A stretch of DNA of 64,000 nucleotides from Dehalococcoidia bacterium (GCA_020847985.1 JADLBC010000049.1:1-64000); one strand, 5' to 3'; shown: positions 43,943 to 52,685, counted from the first letter of the stretch. Numbers and translations are program-made. Notes: generated by a model from the sequence alone, not told the origin.

Positions 43943-45529
43943 TCAGGGGCCGGCGACCGCCACCTCGGGGCTGACCAGGCTGCGGAACTGCTCGAAGTTC
44001 GCGCGGAACTGCGCCGCCAGGTCCGCCGCCGCCTTGTCGTAATCGGCCGGGTTCGCCCACATCGCCCGCGGGTCGAGCAGCTTCTGGTCGACGCCCGGGC
44101 AGGCGACCGGGACATCGACGTTGAAGGTGTCGTCGTGGCGGAAGGTGGCGCCATAAAAGGCGTCGTTGAGGATGGCGCGGACCATCTTCCGCGTCTCCTG
44201 GATGGCGATGCGGTTGCCGACGCCGTAGGGGCCGCCGGTCCAGCCCGTATTCACGAGCCAGGTCTGCGCCCCCGTCTGGTCGAGCCGCTCCTGGAGCAGT
44301 TCGGCGTAGACGGTCGGGTTCAGCGCCATGAACGGAGCACCGTAGCAGGGGCTGAAGTTCGGCTTCGGCTGCGTAATGCCCAGTTCGGTGCCGGCAAGCT
44401 TGGACGTATACCCGCTGAGGAAGTGGTACAGCGACTGCGGCGTGGAGAGCTTCGCCAGCGGCGGCAGAACGCCGAACGCGTCGGCGGTGAGCAGGATGAC
44501 GTGCGACGGGTGCGGCGCCACTTCCTGCTGGTACACGTTCGCCAGCGAGTTGAGCGGGTAGCTGCCACGCGTGTTCTCGGTGAGCGAATCGTCGTCCAGG
44601 TCCACGTGGCGCTCGTGCTCATCGAACACGACGTTTTCGAGGATGGTGCCGAAGAGGTGCGTGGTCTCGAAGATGTCGGGCTCGGCTTCCGCGGAGAGCC
44701 GGATGACCTTGGCGTAGCAGCCACCTTCGATGTTGAAGATGCCGTTCTCGGTCCAGGCGTGCTCGTCGTCGCCGATGAGCAGACGCTCCGGGTCGGTGCT
44801 GAGCGTGGTCTTGCCCGTGCCGGAGAGGCCGAAGAAGAGCGCCGACTGCCCGGTCTTCGGGTTCACGTTCGCGGCCGAATGCAGCGAAAGGATGCCATCG
44901 AGCGGGAGGTAGTAGTTCATCGCTGTGAAGACGGATTTCTTCATTTCGCCGGCGTAGGCGGTCCCGGCGATGAGGATCACGCCCTCGGTCAGGTTCAGCG
45001 CGACGACGGCGTCGCTGTTGATGCCATCGGTTTCACCTTCGAGGCGAAGGAACGGCGCATGGAGGATGGTCAGCTGCGGCGACTGGCCCTCGGGCAGCGG
45101 CTTCGAGGGGATGAACATGGTGCGCGCGAAGAGGCTGTGGTAGGCCTGCTCGCTCACCACGCGCACGGTGCGCCGATGGTCCGGGTCCTGCGAAACGACG
45201 CAGTCCTGGAGGTAGAGCTCGCGGTCCTTGAAGTACTTGAGGATGCGGCCGCGGACGCGCTCGAAGGTGTCCACGGTCATGGGCTGGTTGTGCTTGCCCC
45301 ACCAGACGTGCTCGGAGATCTCGGGCGTCCGCACGACGAACTTGTCGTCGGGGCTGCGGCCCGTGCGCTCGCCGCTGGCGACGGCGAATGTGCCGCCCTG
45401 GAGGAGCTTCCCCTCTCCCCGCCGGACCGCATGCTCGTAGAGCACAGGGCTCGAAAGGTTGCGATGGACGACGCTCGCGTTCGCGATCACGACGTCACTC
45501 AGGTTATGGGGAGCCTCGGAAACAGCCAT
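43943..45529 (-). CDS. pckA: Phosphoenolpyruvate carboxykinase (ATP)
   Basis: A 528-residue ATP-type PEPCK that converts oxaloacetate and ATP to PEP and CO2. The substrate region SGERTGRSPDDKFVV, Lys/His metal sites (AGTAYAGEMKKSVFT), the P-loop GLSGTGKTTLS and the DDEHAW kinase-2 motif are present, with the adenine site in NTGWTGGPYGVGNR. The ATG at 45529 (MAVSEAPHNL) has AAGAGGA upstream; an earlier ATG at 45556 is less likely. Its position behind the two carboxylase genes points to gluconeogenesis from pyruvate or lactate. Confidence 0.95.
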   Translation of the reverse strand: MAVSEAPHNLSDVVIANASVVHRNLSSPVLYEHAVRRGEGKLLQGGTFAVASGERTGRSPDDKFVVRTPEISEHVWWGKHNQPMTVDTFERVRGRILKYFKDRELYLQDCVVSQDPDHRRTVRVVSEQAYHSLFARTMFIPSKPLPEGQSPQLTILHAPFLRLEGETDGINSDAVVALNLTEGVILIAGTAYAGEMKKSVFTAMNYYLPLDGILSLHSAANVNPKTGQSALFFGLSGTGKTTLSTDPERLLIGDDEHAWTENGIFNIEGGCYAKVIRLSAEAEPDIFETTHLFGTILENVVFDEHERHVDLDDDSLTENTRGSYPLNSLANVYQQEVAPHPSHVILLTADAFGVLPPLAKLSTPQSLYHFLSGYTSKLAGTELGITQPKPNFSPCYGAPFMALNPTVYAELLQERLDQTGAQTWLVNTGWTGGPYGVGNRIAIQETRKMVRAILNDAFYGATFRHDDTFNVDVPVACPGVDQKLLDPRAMWANPADYDKAAADLAAQFRANFEQFRSLVSPEVAVAGP

Positions 45530-45614
45530 ACGTCCTCTTACAGGCGAAAAGCCCACGAAGAGAATAGAGCGGTATAGCCTGAAAGTGAAGACGGGGAGCC
45601 AAGGTATAGCCCAT

Positions 45615-45662
45615 GCTGATACGTGGATTCCGCGCGGGGAAACGTTACAGCCGCGTATCAGC
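45615..45662. promoter_or_regulatory. Inverted repeat between the BCCP gene and pckA
   Basis: GCTGATACG (45615-45623) and CGTATCAGC (45654-45662) are nine-base exact inverted repeats separated by 30 bases. They lie behind the biotin-protein stop and about 85 bases before pckA. They may be a hairpin in the RNA or a binding site of a regulator; nothing distinguishes these. Confidence 0.35.
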
Positions 45663-45670
45663 CGCTGAGG

Positions 45671-46192
45671 CTAGCCCACCACCACCAGCGTTTCGCCTTC
45701 GGTCACCTTCGCGCCTGCCACGGCGGCCACTTCCTTGACGGTGCCGTCGGCGCTGGCCTTCACCTCGTTCTCCATCTTCATCGCTTCGAGGATGAGGAGG
45801 ACATCGCCGCGCGCGACCGTATCGCCGACCTTCGCCAGCACGCGCAGGACCTTCCCCGCGATGGGCGCGACGACCGCGCCCTTCACCGCCGCGGCTGGCG
45901 CGGAGGCGGCCGATGGCGCCGTCGTCCGTGCCTGGCGGGCCGGCGCCGCGCCGCCACCGAGACGGCCTTCGTACTCCACGGTGAACGGGCGATAGTCGAC
46001 CTGCACGGCCATTCCGCTGCCCCGGGCATCGGCCGCGGGAAGCTGCACCCGGTAACCGGCGCCGCCCGCGTTCACGGTCAGGTGGGCGCCGTCATTACGA
46101 ACGGTCACCGGGAACTCCTGGCCATCGACAATGACGCTGTCGCCGCGCACTTCGACGTCGTAGCTCCGGCCGCCAATCGTGACTTTCGCCAT
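45671..46192 (-). CDS. Biotin-carrier (biotin/lipoyl attachment) protein
   Basis: A 173-residue biotin carrier subunit. The N-terminal part (1-90) is a strand-rich linker/scaffold; a Pro/Ala-rich hinge (about 85-105) precedes the biotinyl domain VVAPIAGKVLRVLAKVGD to VKEVAAVAGAKVTEGETLVVV. The biotin is expected on the Lys of EAMKM. The ATG at 46192 starts MAKVTIGGRSY. It lies 37 bases behind the carboxyltransferase gene, so together they form the transferase half of a pyruvate carboxylase or oxaloacetate decarboxylase. Confidence 0.9.
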   Translation of the reverse strand: MAKVTIGGRSYDVEVRGDSVIVDGQEFPVTVRNDGAHLTVNAGGAGYRVQLPAADARGSGMAVQVDYRPFTVEYEGRLGGGAAPARQARTTAPSAASAPAAAVKGAVVAPIAGKVLRVLAKVGDTVARGDVLLILEAMKMENEVKASADGTVKEVAAVAGAKVTEGETLVVVG

Positions 46193-46229
46193 TCGTGGTT
46201 CTCCCCTCGGTGGGTCCGCGGCGCGGACG

Positions 46230-47723
46230 TTAGCGCATCTGGCGGAGGCGGCCGTAGCTCCTCCAGGAACTGCCGGCGGGCTCACCCGCGGCGGCCACGG
46301 CCACCGGTTCGGGCGCCTGGGCCTTCTTTTCGCCGATGACGAGCGCCCCGATGACGGCGGCCACGAGTTCACGCTCCGGCCCGAGGCCTCCCTGGCGCCA
46401 TTCGAGGAACTCTTTCCCCGGGCCGGGGAACATGAGGTAGCTCAGCACGTCGTCGGTATCCCGCGCGAGGTCGCCGATCTCGGCGGTGGCGGCCTCCATC
46501 TCGGGCGCGAGGTCGTCGGCCGGGCGGTGCGTAATGGGTGCCTCGTCCCCGAGGATGGTCGCGAGCACATCCGCGGCGATCGGCGTGCCCGTGCGCCCGT
46601 ACATGCCCTTCGCGAGGTTCCGCGTTTCCTTGGTCACGCTCGCGTACCGCTTGCCCGTGAGGACGTTCAGCACGGCCTGCGTGCCGACGATCTGCGAACT
46701 GGGGGTGACGAGCGGCGGGAAGCCGAGGTCCTCGCGCACGCGGGCGTTCTCTTCGAGCACCAGCGGAAGCTTCGCCTCGGCGCCCTGGTCGCGAAGCTGG
46801 CCGACCAGGTTGGAAATCATGCCGCCGGGCACCTGGTGCTGGAGCACGCCGGCATCGATACCGAGGAGGCCGCTTTCGAACCGCCAGTACTTGCGGCGCA
46901 CATCCTTGAAGTAGGCCGCAAGCTCGCCCAGCTTGCCCAGGTCGAGGCCGGTGGCGTGCTCGGGGAATTCCGAAAGCGCCGCGACGAGCGTCTCCGTCGC
47001 GGGCTGCGAAGTGCCCCCCGCGAGCGAACTGATGGCCGTGTCGATGACATCGGCGCCGGCCATGACGCCCTGCAGATACGCCATCTCGGAGTAGCCGGAA
47101 GTGTCGTGGCAGTGCATCTGCAGCAGCTTGTCCGGGTGGTCCTTCTTGATGCGCGTCACGAGCGCGCGCGCCATGCCGGGGCTGAGGATGCCCGCCATGT
47201 CCTTGATGCAGAGCGAGTCGGCGCCCATCGAGACCATGTCGTCGGCGAGCTTCGCGAAGGTCTCCACGTCGTGCACCGGGCTGGTGGTGTAGCAGAGCGC
47301 GCCCTGGATGTGGCCGCCCGCCTTCTTCACCGCCGCAAAGGGCGCTTCAAGGTTGCGGACATCGTTCAGCGCATCGAACACGCGGAAGATGTCCATGCCG
47401 TTTTGGACCGCGCGGTCGCAGAAGGCGAAGAGCACATCGTCGGCGTAGTGCCGGTACCCGACGGCGTTCTGGCCGCGGAGAAGCATCTGGGTGGGGGTCT
47501 TCTTGAGGCGCGCCTTGATGTCGCGAAGGCGCTGCCAGGGGTCCTCGCGGAGGAAGCGAAGGCAGGTATCGAAGGTGGCGCCGCCCCAGCATTCGATTGC
47601 GTGGTAACCGATTTCGTCCATCTGCTCGAGGACGGGGATCATGTCCTCGGTGCGCATGCGCGTGGCAAGCAACGACTGATGGCCATCGCGGATGGCCGTC
47701 TCCATGATGCCGACTTTCGCCAT
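46230..47723 (-). CDS. Carboxyltransferase subunit (pyruvate carboxylase B / transcarboxylase 5S / OadA type)
   Basis: A 497-residue carboxyltransferase of the HMGL-like TIM-barrel kind. IMETAIRDGHQSLLATRMRT opens the barrel; the active-site Lys is in CIKDMAGILSP, and the metal ligands in LLQMHCHDTSG. The C-terminal conserved region (LVGQLRDQGAE to TRNLAKGMYGRTG) is followed by a Pro/Ala-rich tail. The carboxyl group passes between biotin and pyruvate/oxaloacetate. The biotin carboxylase subunit is not in the window. With no sodium-pump subunits (OadB/OadG) adjacent, a two-subunit pyruvate carboxylase is the favoured reading. Confidence 0.88.
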   Translation of the reverse strand: MAKVGIMETAIRDGHQSLLATRMRTEDMIPVLEQMDEIGYHAIECWGGATFDTCLRFLREDPWQRLRDIKARLKKTPTQMLLRGQNAVGYRHYADDVLFAFCDRAVQNGMDIFRVFDALNDVRNLEAPFAAVKKAGGHIQGALCYTTSPVHDVETFAKLADDMVSMGADSLCIKDMAGILSPGMARALVTRIKKDHPDKLLQMHCHDTSGYSEMAYLQGVMAGADVIDTAISSLAGGTSQPATETLVAALSEFPEHATGLDLGKLGELAAYFKDVRRKYWRFESGLLGIDAGVLQHQVPGGMISNLVGQLRDQGAEAKLPLVLEENARVREDLGFPPLVTPSSQIVGTQAVLNVLTGKRYASVTKETRNLAKGMYGRTGTPIAADVLATILGDEAPITHRPADDLAPEMEAATAEIGDLARDTDDVLSYLMFPGPGKEFLEWRQGGLGPERELVAAVIGALVIGEKKAQAPEPVAVAAAGEPAGSSWRSYGRLRQMR

Positions 47724-47830
47724 GGTGGTACCCAGATCCAACAGGTTTGGAAGGCGCTGGCCCGGGGGACGCGCCACTCGTCACGCTAGCACCAACCCCG
47801 CTAGCGCGCACCGCGTTCGAAGCTATGGCT

Positions 47831-48283
47831 TCAGGCGTTTCTGCGGACTGCGCGTGCGATGTCGCGCTGCACGTCGCGCTCGGCGATGCGCTCACGTTTG
47901 TCATAACGCTTGAGGCCGCGTGCCACCCCGAGCTCGACCTTCGCCTTCCCGCGCACGAAGTACATCGCGAGCGGCACCAGCGTGAGCCCCTGCGCGCCCA
48001 CCATCTCCTCGATGCGTACGATCTCCTTGCGATGCAGGAGCAGCTTGCGGTCGCGCTTCGGGTCGTGGCTGGCGTACCCGGCGTTCGAATAGGGCGCGAT
48101 GTGCGCCTCCACGAGCCACACCTCGCCGCCCTTGATGCGCGCGTAGGAGCCCTGCAACTGGACCTTGTGCTCGCGAACGGCCTTGATCTCGGACCCCGTG
48201 AGCACGATGCCGCATTCGAAACGAGCGAGGATCTCGTAGTCGTACCGGGCGCGCCGGTTCTGGGCTATGGTCGATTCGCTCAT
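47831..48283 (-). CDS. smpB: SsrA-binding protein SmpB
   Basis: A 150-residue partner of tmRNA in rescue of stalled ribosomes. It has the family marks NRRARYDYEILARFECGIVLTG-like start, EIKAVREHKVQLQGSY, LVEAHIAPY, DPKRDRKLLLHRKEI and the basic C-terminal tail (KRYDKRERIAERDVQRDIAR) that enters the ribosomal A site. The tmRNA gene itself (ssrA) was not seen nearby. The ATG lies at 48283. Confidence 0.96.
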   Translation of the reverse strand: MSESTIAQNRRARYDYEILARFECGIVLTGSEIKAVREHKVQLQGSYARIKGGEVWLVEAHIAPYSNAGYASHDPKRDRKLLLHRKEIVRIEEMVGAQGLTLVPLAMYFVRGKAKVELGVARGLKRYDKRERIAERDVQRDIARAVRRNA

Positions 48284-48320
48284 TGGGTGCGCCTGGCTTC
48301 CTGCGGCTAACTCACGGAAA

Positions 48321-48348
48321 CGGCCCCGGCCAGGGGTGACCGGGGCCG
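48321..48348. terminator. Hairpin between the membrane-protein gene and smpB
   Basis: CGGCCCCGG (48321-48329) and CCGGGGCCG (48340-48348) form a nine-pair stem around a ten-base loop. It lies 46 bases downstream of the minus-strand gene that ends at 48395. No T-run follows on that strand, so termination is inferred from position only. Confidence 0.5.
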
Positions 48349-48394
48349 CGGTGCTGTCCCCAGTCTATCAGGGCTCAAAGGTTGCGGCTGAAGG

Positions 48395-49003
48395 TCACGC
48401 GTTGGTGCGTTGCCGCCGCCGGAGTTGCCAGACCATGCTCCCGGCCGCCAGCACGACGGTCATGGCCACCGTCCCCGCGAGCCACGCCGCGCGGTCCGGG
48501 CTTTCGTCGCGCGCGCGATCCGGTGGTGACACGACGCCGGCGGGAAGCGGCCGGAGTGAGCGGAATCCGATCTCCTGCACCAGGGCCGCGCTCCCGTTCA
48601 CCGTGCCTACCCGCGAACGGAGGAGCAGTGTCCCGCCCGGGCCAGACGGCGCCCACCACACGCCGTTCGCGCGCCCTGCCTCGGATGTGGCGAACGAGAG
48701 ACGTTGTCCGCGGGTGAGGTCATCCGGCCGGCCCCAGAAGGCCACGGCGGGCACGGCGCCCACGGGCTCGGATGGCGCGTCGGAGCCGGTCAGCAGCGTG
48801 GCATCCGCCGCCCACGCTTCGAGTTCGGCCTGCGAGAACTCCACCGGCCCCGACTCCATGAGGACGATGACATAGGCCGGGACGAGTGGTTTCGCCCGGG
48901 CGGGGGCCGCCGGTGCGGCGAGCGACATCGCGAGCAAGATCCCGGAAGCCGTGGCCAGCACGGCAGCACGTCGCCACATATCGGATGCAGGCATGCGCGA
49001 CAT
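48395..49003 (-). CDS. Predicted type I membrane protein, function unknown
   Basis: A 202-residue protein with a signal peptide (hydrophobic stretch AVLATASGILLAMSLAA, cut near APARA), an outer domain of about 120 residues and a C-terminal helix (AWLAGTVAMTVVLAAGSMVW) followed by RRRQR, which fixes the tail inside. The middle part has EFSQAELEAWAADATLL and VQEIGFRSLRPLP but no known family was recognised. ATGs at 49003, 48991 and 48979 are all possible starts. It lies downstream of the S41 protease by 17 bases and may be co-transcribed. Confidence 0.65.
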   Translation of the reverse strand: MSRMPASDMWRRAAVLATASGILLAMSLAAPAAPARAKPLVPAYVIVLMESGPVEFSQAELEAWAADATLLTGSDAPSEPVGAVPAVAFWGRPDDLTRGQRLSFATSEAGRANGVWWAPSGPGGTLLLRSRVGTVNGSAALVQEIGFRSLRPLPAGVVSPPDRARDESPDRAAWLAGTVAMTVVLAAGSMVWQLRRRQRTNA

Positions 49004-49020
49004 ACCCGCATCGTACGCGC

Positions 49021-50355
49021 TCAGGGGTTGGCGCGCAGCATTTCGATCGCCTTGAACATCTGGATGTCGCCCTGGTCGATGTACTCCTCGGCGGTCATCT
49101 TCACCTCGATGTCGGGCGCGATGCCCACGCCTTCGATCTGCTCACCCTTGGGCGTGAGCCAGCGCGCGATTGACATGTAGATGGCGCCGCAGTTCGACTG
49201 GCCGCAGTCCTTCAGCTGGAACAGCCGGTTGACCGTGCCCTTGCCGAAACTCGTCGTGCCGATGATCTTCGCCCGGCCGTTGTCGCGCAGGGCCGCCGCG
49301 AGCACCTCCGCGCCGGAGGCGCTGCCCGCGTCCTGGAGCACGACGATCGGGATACGCGTGAGGATGCCGCCGGCCTTCGCCGAGTCGCTGGATTGCTTCC
49401 CTTCGGCATCGATCTGGGAAATGATCACGCCCTTCGCGAGGAACTCGTCGGCGACATCGCGCGTGGCCGTGAGCAGCCCGCCCGGGTTTGCCCGCAGGTC
49501 CACGATCAGCCCCTTGTACCCCTTCGACTCAACGTCCTTCATCTTCGACCGCAATTCCGAGAGCGTCTGCTCGTGGAATTGCGAGATGTTGACATAGGCG
49601 ATGTCCGTGGCCACCTTGCCGCTGCGGTCGACGATGGTCTTGCCGCTCTCGCCGGGGATGATCTCCAGGTTCGGCTCGGTGAAGACGCTCTCGATGGGGA
49701 TCTCGCCGCGCACCACGGAGATCGTCTCTGTCGAACCGTCCGTGTGCTTCACCTTGAGTACGACCGTCGTGCCCTTGGGTCCGCGGATGACCTCCACCGC
49801 CTGCGAATCCGTCCAGCCGTCGGTCGACTTGCCATCGACCTCGAGAATGATGTCTCCGGTGCGAATGCCGGCCTTCTCGGCGGGCGAATCGCGGAACGGC
49901 GCCACGATCGTGACCTGCCCGCTCGAATCCGAGACGGTGGCGCCGATGCCCTGGTAGCTCGACCCCATGTCCAGCGCTCCGCTCTTAATGTCGTCCGGCG
50001 TGAGGTAGTGCGTCTCGCGGTCGTTGAGGGAAGTGATCATGCCGCCGATGGCGGCGTCCTTGAGCAGGTTGGGGTCGAGATTCTTCTTGTCGACGTAATT
50101 CTCTTTGAGGAACTCGTAGATCTCGTTGATGCTCACCGCGCCGACGGTGTCATCGACGCGGACCGAGGCGGTGCGCGTTGAGCCGCCGCCGCTGGTGGTG
50201 CCGTTGCCGTCGTCGTCGCCGCCGCGCAGGTCGCGGATGCCGTAGCCGAGGCCGAAGGCGAGCGTGACGCTCGCGAGCAGGAGAAAGACGAGGACGGCGG
50301 CGCGAGCGGCGCGTTCGGCTCCGCCCGGGCGGGCCGTGCTATGCGGGATATCCAT
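49021..50355 (-). CDS. S41-family carboxy-terminal processing peptidase
   Basis: A 444-residue CtpA/Prc-type serine protease with one N-terminal transmembrane anchor (AAVLVFLLLASVTLAFGLGYG, 19-39), a Gly/Ser-rich linker, a PDZ domain (about 140-215; VTIVAPFRDSPAEKAGIRTGD) and the protease core. The Ser-Lys dyad is Ser345 in DAGSASGAE and Lys372 in TSFGKGTVN. It acts outside the membrane on C-termini of proteins. The ATG at 50355 precedes the anchor directly; an upstream extension in the same frame is unlikely. No ribosome-binding site is obvious. Confidence 0.93.
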   Translation of the reverse strand: MDIPHSTARPGGAERAARAAVLVFLLLASVTLAFGLGYGIRDLRGGDDDGNGTTSGGGSTRTASVRVDDTVGAVSINEIYEFLKENYVDKKNLDPNLLKDAAIGGMITSLNDRETHYLTPDDIKSGALDMGSSYQGIGATVSDSSGQVTIVAPFRDSPAEKAGIRTGDIILEVDGKSTDGWTDSQAVEVIRGPKGTTVVLKVKHTDGSTETISVVRGEIPIESVFTEPNLEIIPGESGKTIVDRSGKVATDIAYVNISQFHEQTLSELRSKMKDVESKGYKGLIVDLRANPGGLLTATRDVADEFLAKGVIISQIDAEGKQSSDSAKAGGILTRIPIVVLQDAGSASGAEVLAAALRDNGRAKIIGTTSFGKGTVNRLFQLKDCGQSNCGAIYMSIARWLTPKGEQIEGVGIAPDIEVKMTAEEYIDQGDIQMFKAIEMLRANP

Positions 50356-50760
50356 GCGGGCGAGAACCGCCTTTCGCGAAGCAAATGTGTAAAGGAAGGA
50401 ATTCGAGTCTACCCGCCGCCCGGATACGCCGACAATTTCGGCACTTACGTGCCGTTTACTCCCTGCGTGGTCCATGGGGAGGGGCCTGGCTCGGCCGGCC
50501 ATCGGTCGCGAACAGGCCATCTGCTGTCAGCCGGGAACTTCGCACTATATCAGTTATGATGCGAAGAGCCTTGTGGGAGAGCCCTTGGGAGTGCCACCTG
50601 GTCGCAATTCCGGCACCTCCCCTGCACGCCAGGTCCCGCGTCCACCCACACTCCACCCTCTGACTCGTTGTCCTGTCACCGGCGCTCCCTGAACAATCCG
50701 GCTAGATGCACGACAACTCCCGTGGTGGGATGCGGGGCGGGCGCGCATCGGGGGTGGGGA
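50356..50760. other. 405-base intergenic region between divergent protease and sigma-factor genes
   Basis: No convincing gene is present. It contains an inverted repeat around a TATGAT (50538-50566, listed separately) and GC-rich DNA closer to the sigma gene. It must hold the promoters of both divergent genes. No riboswitch or tRNA was recognised. Confidence 0.6.
50538..50566. promoter_or_regulatory. Operator-like inverted repeat overlapping a -10 (TATGAT)
   Basis: CTTCGCA (50538-50544) and TGCGAAG (50560-50566) are exact inverted repeats around a 15-base AT-rich centre that includes TATGAT at 50555-50560. GGAACTT immediately overlaps the left side (50534-50540), which is like the -35 of extracytoplasmic-function sigma promoters. 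A repressor or sigma-factor site for the sigma gene is possible. Confidence 0.4.
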
Positions 50761-51552
50761 ATGGACACCTGGCAGGATGGCCGCGAACACGATGAGAGCG
50801 ATGCTCCGCTCGCCGAACTGACAAAGCCCGGCAGCCGGCTCACGCTCGAAGAACAGCAGGACCTCGTCCTTCAATACACGCCGCTCGTGCGCCGCATCGC
50901 GCGGACGCTGCCGCTGGAAATCCCCGGCGTGCTCGAATTCGAGGACGCTGTAGGGTACGGCACCTGCGGTCTCATCGAGGCCGTCCGCCGGTACGACCCC
51001 GAAAAGGGCACGAACTTTCACGCCTACGCCGTTCGCCGCATCCGTGGCGCGATGATCGACGCATTCCGCCGCATGGACCGCCTCAGCCGCACCATGCGCC
51101 AGAAGGCCCGCGAAGTGCAGCGCGCCGAGAGCGAACTTGAGATGATCCTGGGGCGGACGCCGAACGATGGCGAGGCCGCCGCGCACCTGGGCATGACCAT
51201 CGACCAGTTCCGCGATGCGTCATCGAACGCGCGTTGGGTCACCGTTTCGCTCGACCGCATGCTCGACCGCGACGAAGACGGCGACTCCTTCCCGGCGGCG
51301 GAGATGCCGACCAGCGACGAAGGCCTCGATTTCACCCGGAGCTTCGAAGAACGCGAGCTCTACGAGGACCTCGCCCGCGCCGTCCAGGGCCTCCCCGACC
51401 GCGAACGGCTGGTGGTGTCGCTCTATTATGTTGAGCATCTCACCATGAAAGACATCGCCGCCGTGCTCGATGTGTCGGAGACGCGCGTCAGCCAGCTTCA
51501 CGCCCAGGCGGTGAAACGGCTGCGGCGCTCGATGCTCTCCAACGCGGCCTGA
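50761..51552 (+). CDS. RNA polymerase sigma factor, FliA/WhiG family
   Basis: A 263-residue sigma-70 group 3 factor. Region 2 includes FEDAVGYGTCGLIEAVRRYD and FHAYAVRRIRGAMIDAFRRMD, typical of FliA/WhiG/SigB-like factors. Region 3 follows (ELEMILGRTPNDGEAAAHLGM) and region 4 ends with the helix-turn-helix MKDIAAVLDVSETRVSQLHAQA. FliA/WhiG factors drive motility or developmental genes; no flagellar genes are in the window, so its regulon is unknown. The ATG at 50761 (MDTWQDGRE) has GGTGGGGA upstream. A palindromic terminator follows the stop. Confidence 0.9.
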   Translation: MDTWQDGREHDESDAPLAELTKPGSRLTLEEQQDLVLQYTPLVRRIARTLPLEIPGVLEFEDAVGYGTCGLIEAVRRYDPEKGTNFHAYAVRRIRGAMIDAFRRMDRLSRTMRQKAREVQRAESELEMILGRTPNDGEAAAHLGMTIDQFRDASSNARWVTVSLDRMLDRDEDGDSFPAAEMPTSDEGLDFTRSFEERELYEDLARAVQGLPDRERLVVSLYYVEHLTMKDIAAVLDVSETRVSQLHAQAVKRLRRSMLSNAA

Positions 51553-51573
51553 CGTCCGCACGAAACCTCTTCA

Positions 51574-51607
51574 ATGCGCCCCGGCGGAACCGCCGGGGCG
51601 CATTTCG
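51574..51607 (+). terminator. Terminator of the sigma-factor gene
   Basis: ATGCGCCCCGGCGG (51574-51587) and its exact reverse complement (51590-51603) enclose two bases (AA) and are followed by TTTCGTT. The hairpin begins 22 bases after the stop codon. Confidence 0.8.
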
Positions 51608-51814
51608 TTGGTACCACGGGCGAAACCGGTGGCATCGGGGTGTTCGCGATGACAAATGCACCCCTTCCCCTCAACCGTTGCCCCCTCAGAGTCACGCACT
51701 CGCTGCCGAAGATAGGGGAGAGGATTGGCCGCATGCCGGGCGCGAAAGCGATTCGGCAGGTGGCCGCGAGGTGGGCGGCCCGCACGGCCGCAAGTATGGA
51801 GATGAGGGAAGGAT

Positions 51815-52585
51815 ATGCCCGACCGATACGAAGAGAGCTTCCGGAACGCGGTCGCGTTCGTCACGCACACGCGCGAGTACCGCTCGTCCGATGTGCTGCC
51901 CGCGCTTGCGCGCCAGGGCTATACCACGACCGAGCGTCCGCACGACCGTGAAACGGAACGGCTCCTCGCGCAATTCGGCCCTGACCTCGTCGTCCTGGCC
52001 ATCGACCCGCGCGCCGAGGGCGATGTCGCGCTCGTGCGTGCCGTGGCTCGCGCGAGCAGCGCGACCCTGCTGGTGATCGCGCCAGGCCCGAACCCGCAGG
52101 GGATGAGCTCGGCCCTCGAAGCCGGCGCCGACCTCTGCCTGCGCGATACCGACGGCGTCGATGTGCTCACCGCGCAGCTCGTGGCCCTCGGCCGCCGCCG
52201 CGTGCAATCCGCCCCGGTGGAGACCGAGGATGAGCCGAGCGTCATCAACGTGCGCGACCTCATGCTCGATTTCGACCGCTGCCAGGCGGTGCGCAACCAC
52301 GAGACCATCCCGCTCACGCCCACGGAGTTCAAGATCCTGGCCTACCTCGCCCGCAACGCCGGCAAGGTGGTGAGCCCGGTCGAAATCCTCCGCGCGGTGC
52401 AGGACTACACCTACTCTGAGCGCGAAGCGCAGGAGATCGTGAAGGTCTACATCCGGCGCATCCGCCGCAAGGTCGAAGTCGACCCGGCGGAGCCGAGCTA
52501 CATCATCAATGTCCGCGGCTTCGGCTACATGCTCGAGCGCCGCGCGCAGCGCCGCGAATCGGTAACGCGCCAGGCCGCCGCCTGA
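51815..52585 (+). CDS. Atypical OmpR-type response regulator (degenerate receiver)
   Basis: A 256-residue DNA-binding protein. The C-terminal winged helix is a full OmpR/PhoB domain (LTPTEFKILAYLARNAGKVV, REAQEIVKVYIRRIRRK, YIINVRGFGYML). The N-terminal 120 residues have receiver-like length and pattern, but the acidic pair of strand 1 is missing (VAFVTHTREYRS) and the phospho-acceptor position in PDLVVLAIDPR appears to be Ala. The conserved Thr/Ser and Lys are not clear either. It probably works without phosphorylation. No histidine kinase lies nearby. GGGAAGG supports the ATG at 51815. Confidence 0.85.
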   Translation: MPDRYEESFRNAVAFVTHTREYRSSDVLPALARQGYTTTERPHDRETERLLAQFGPDLVVLAIDPRAEGDVALVRAVARASSATLLVIAPGPNPQGMSSALEAGADLCLRDTDGVDVLTAQLVALGRRRVQSAPVETEDEPSVINVRDLMLDFDRCQAVRNHETIPLTPTEFKILAYLARNAGKVVSPVEILRAVQDYTYSEREAQEIVKVYIRRIRRKVEVDPAEPSYIINVRGFGYMLERRAQRRESVTRQAAA

Positions 52586-52608
52586 CACCGCACCGGCGAT
52601 GAAACCGC

Positions 52609-52643
52609 GAAGGGGCGGGCCACTGCGGCCCGCCCCTTCTTCG
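52609..52643 (+). terminator. Terminator of the response-regulator gene
   Basis: GAAGGGGCGGGCC (52609-52621) and GGCCCGCCCCTTC (52627-52639) pair perfectly around ACTGC and are followed by TTCG. Confidence 0.8.
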
Positions 52644-52679
52644 TGCCCGGCCAACCTAACGTACGCACAAAGTGACCGG

Positions 52680-52685
52680 TATACT
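52680..52685 (+). promoter_or_regulatory. Candidate -10 element of nfo
   Basis: CCGGTATACT gives TATACT 20 bases before the nfo ATG. GGGGGTGAGG precedes the ATG as ribosome-binding site, so the leader would be about 13 bases. Confidence 0.5.

Noticed and set aside
47724-48394. tmRNA gene beside smpB
   Set aside because: The short gaps on both sides of smpB lack a tRNA-Ala-like acceptor end and a tag frame.
51604-51814. Riboswitch (for example c-di-GMP) before the response-regulator gene
   Set aside because: A few GCGAAAGCG-like loops occur, but no ordered conserved blocks of a known class could be matched.
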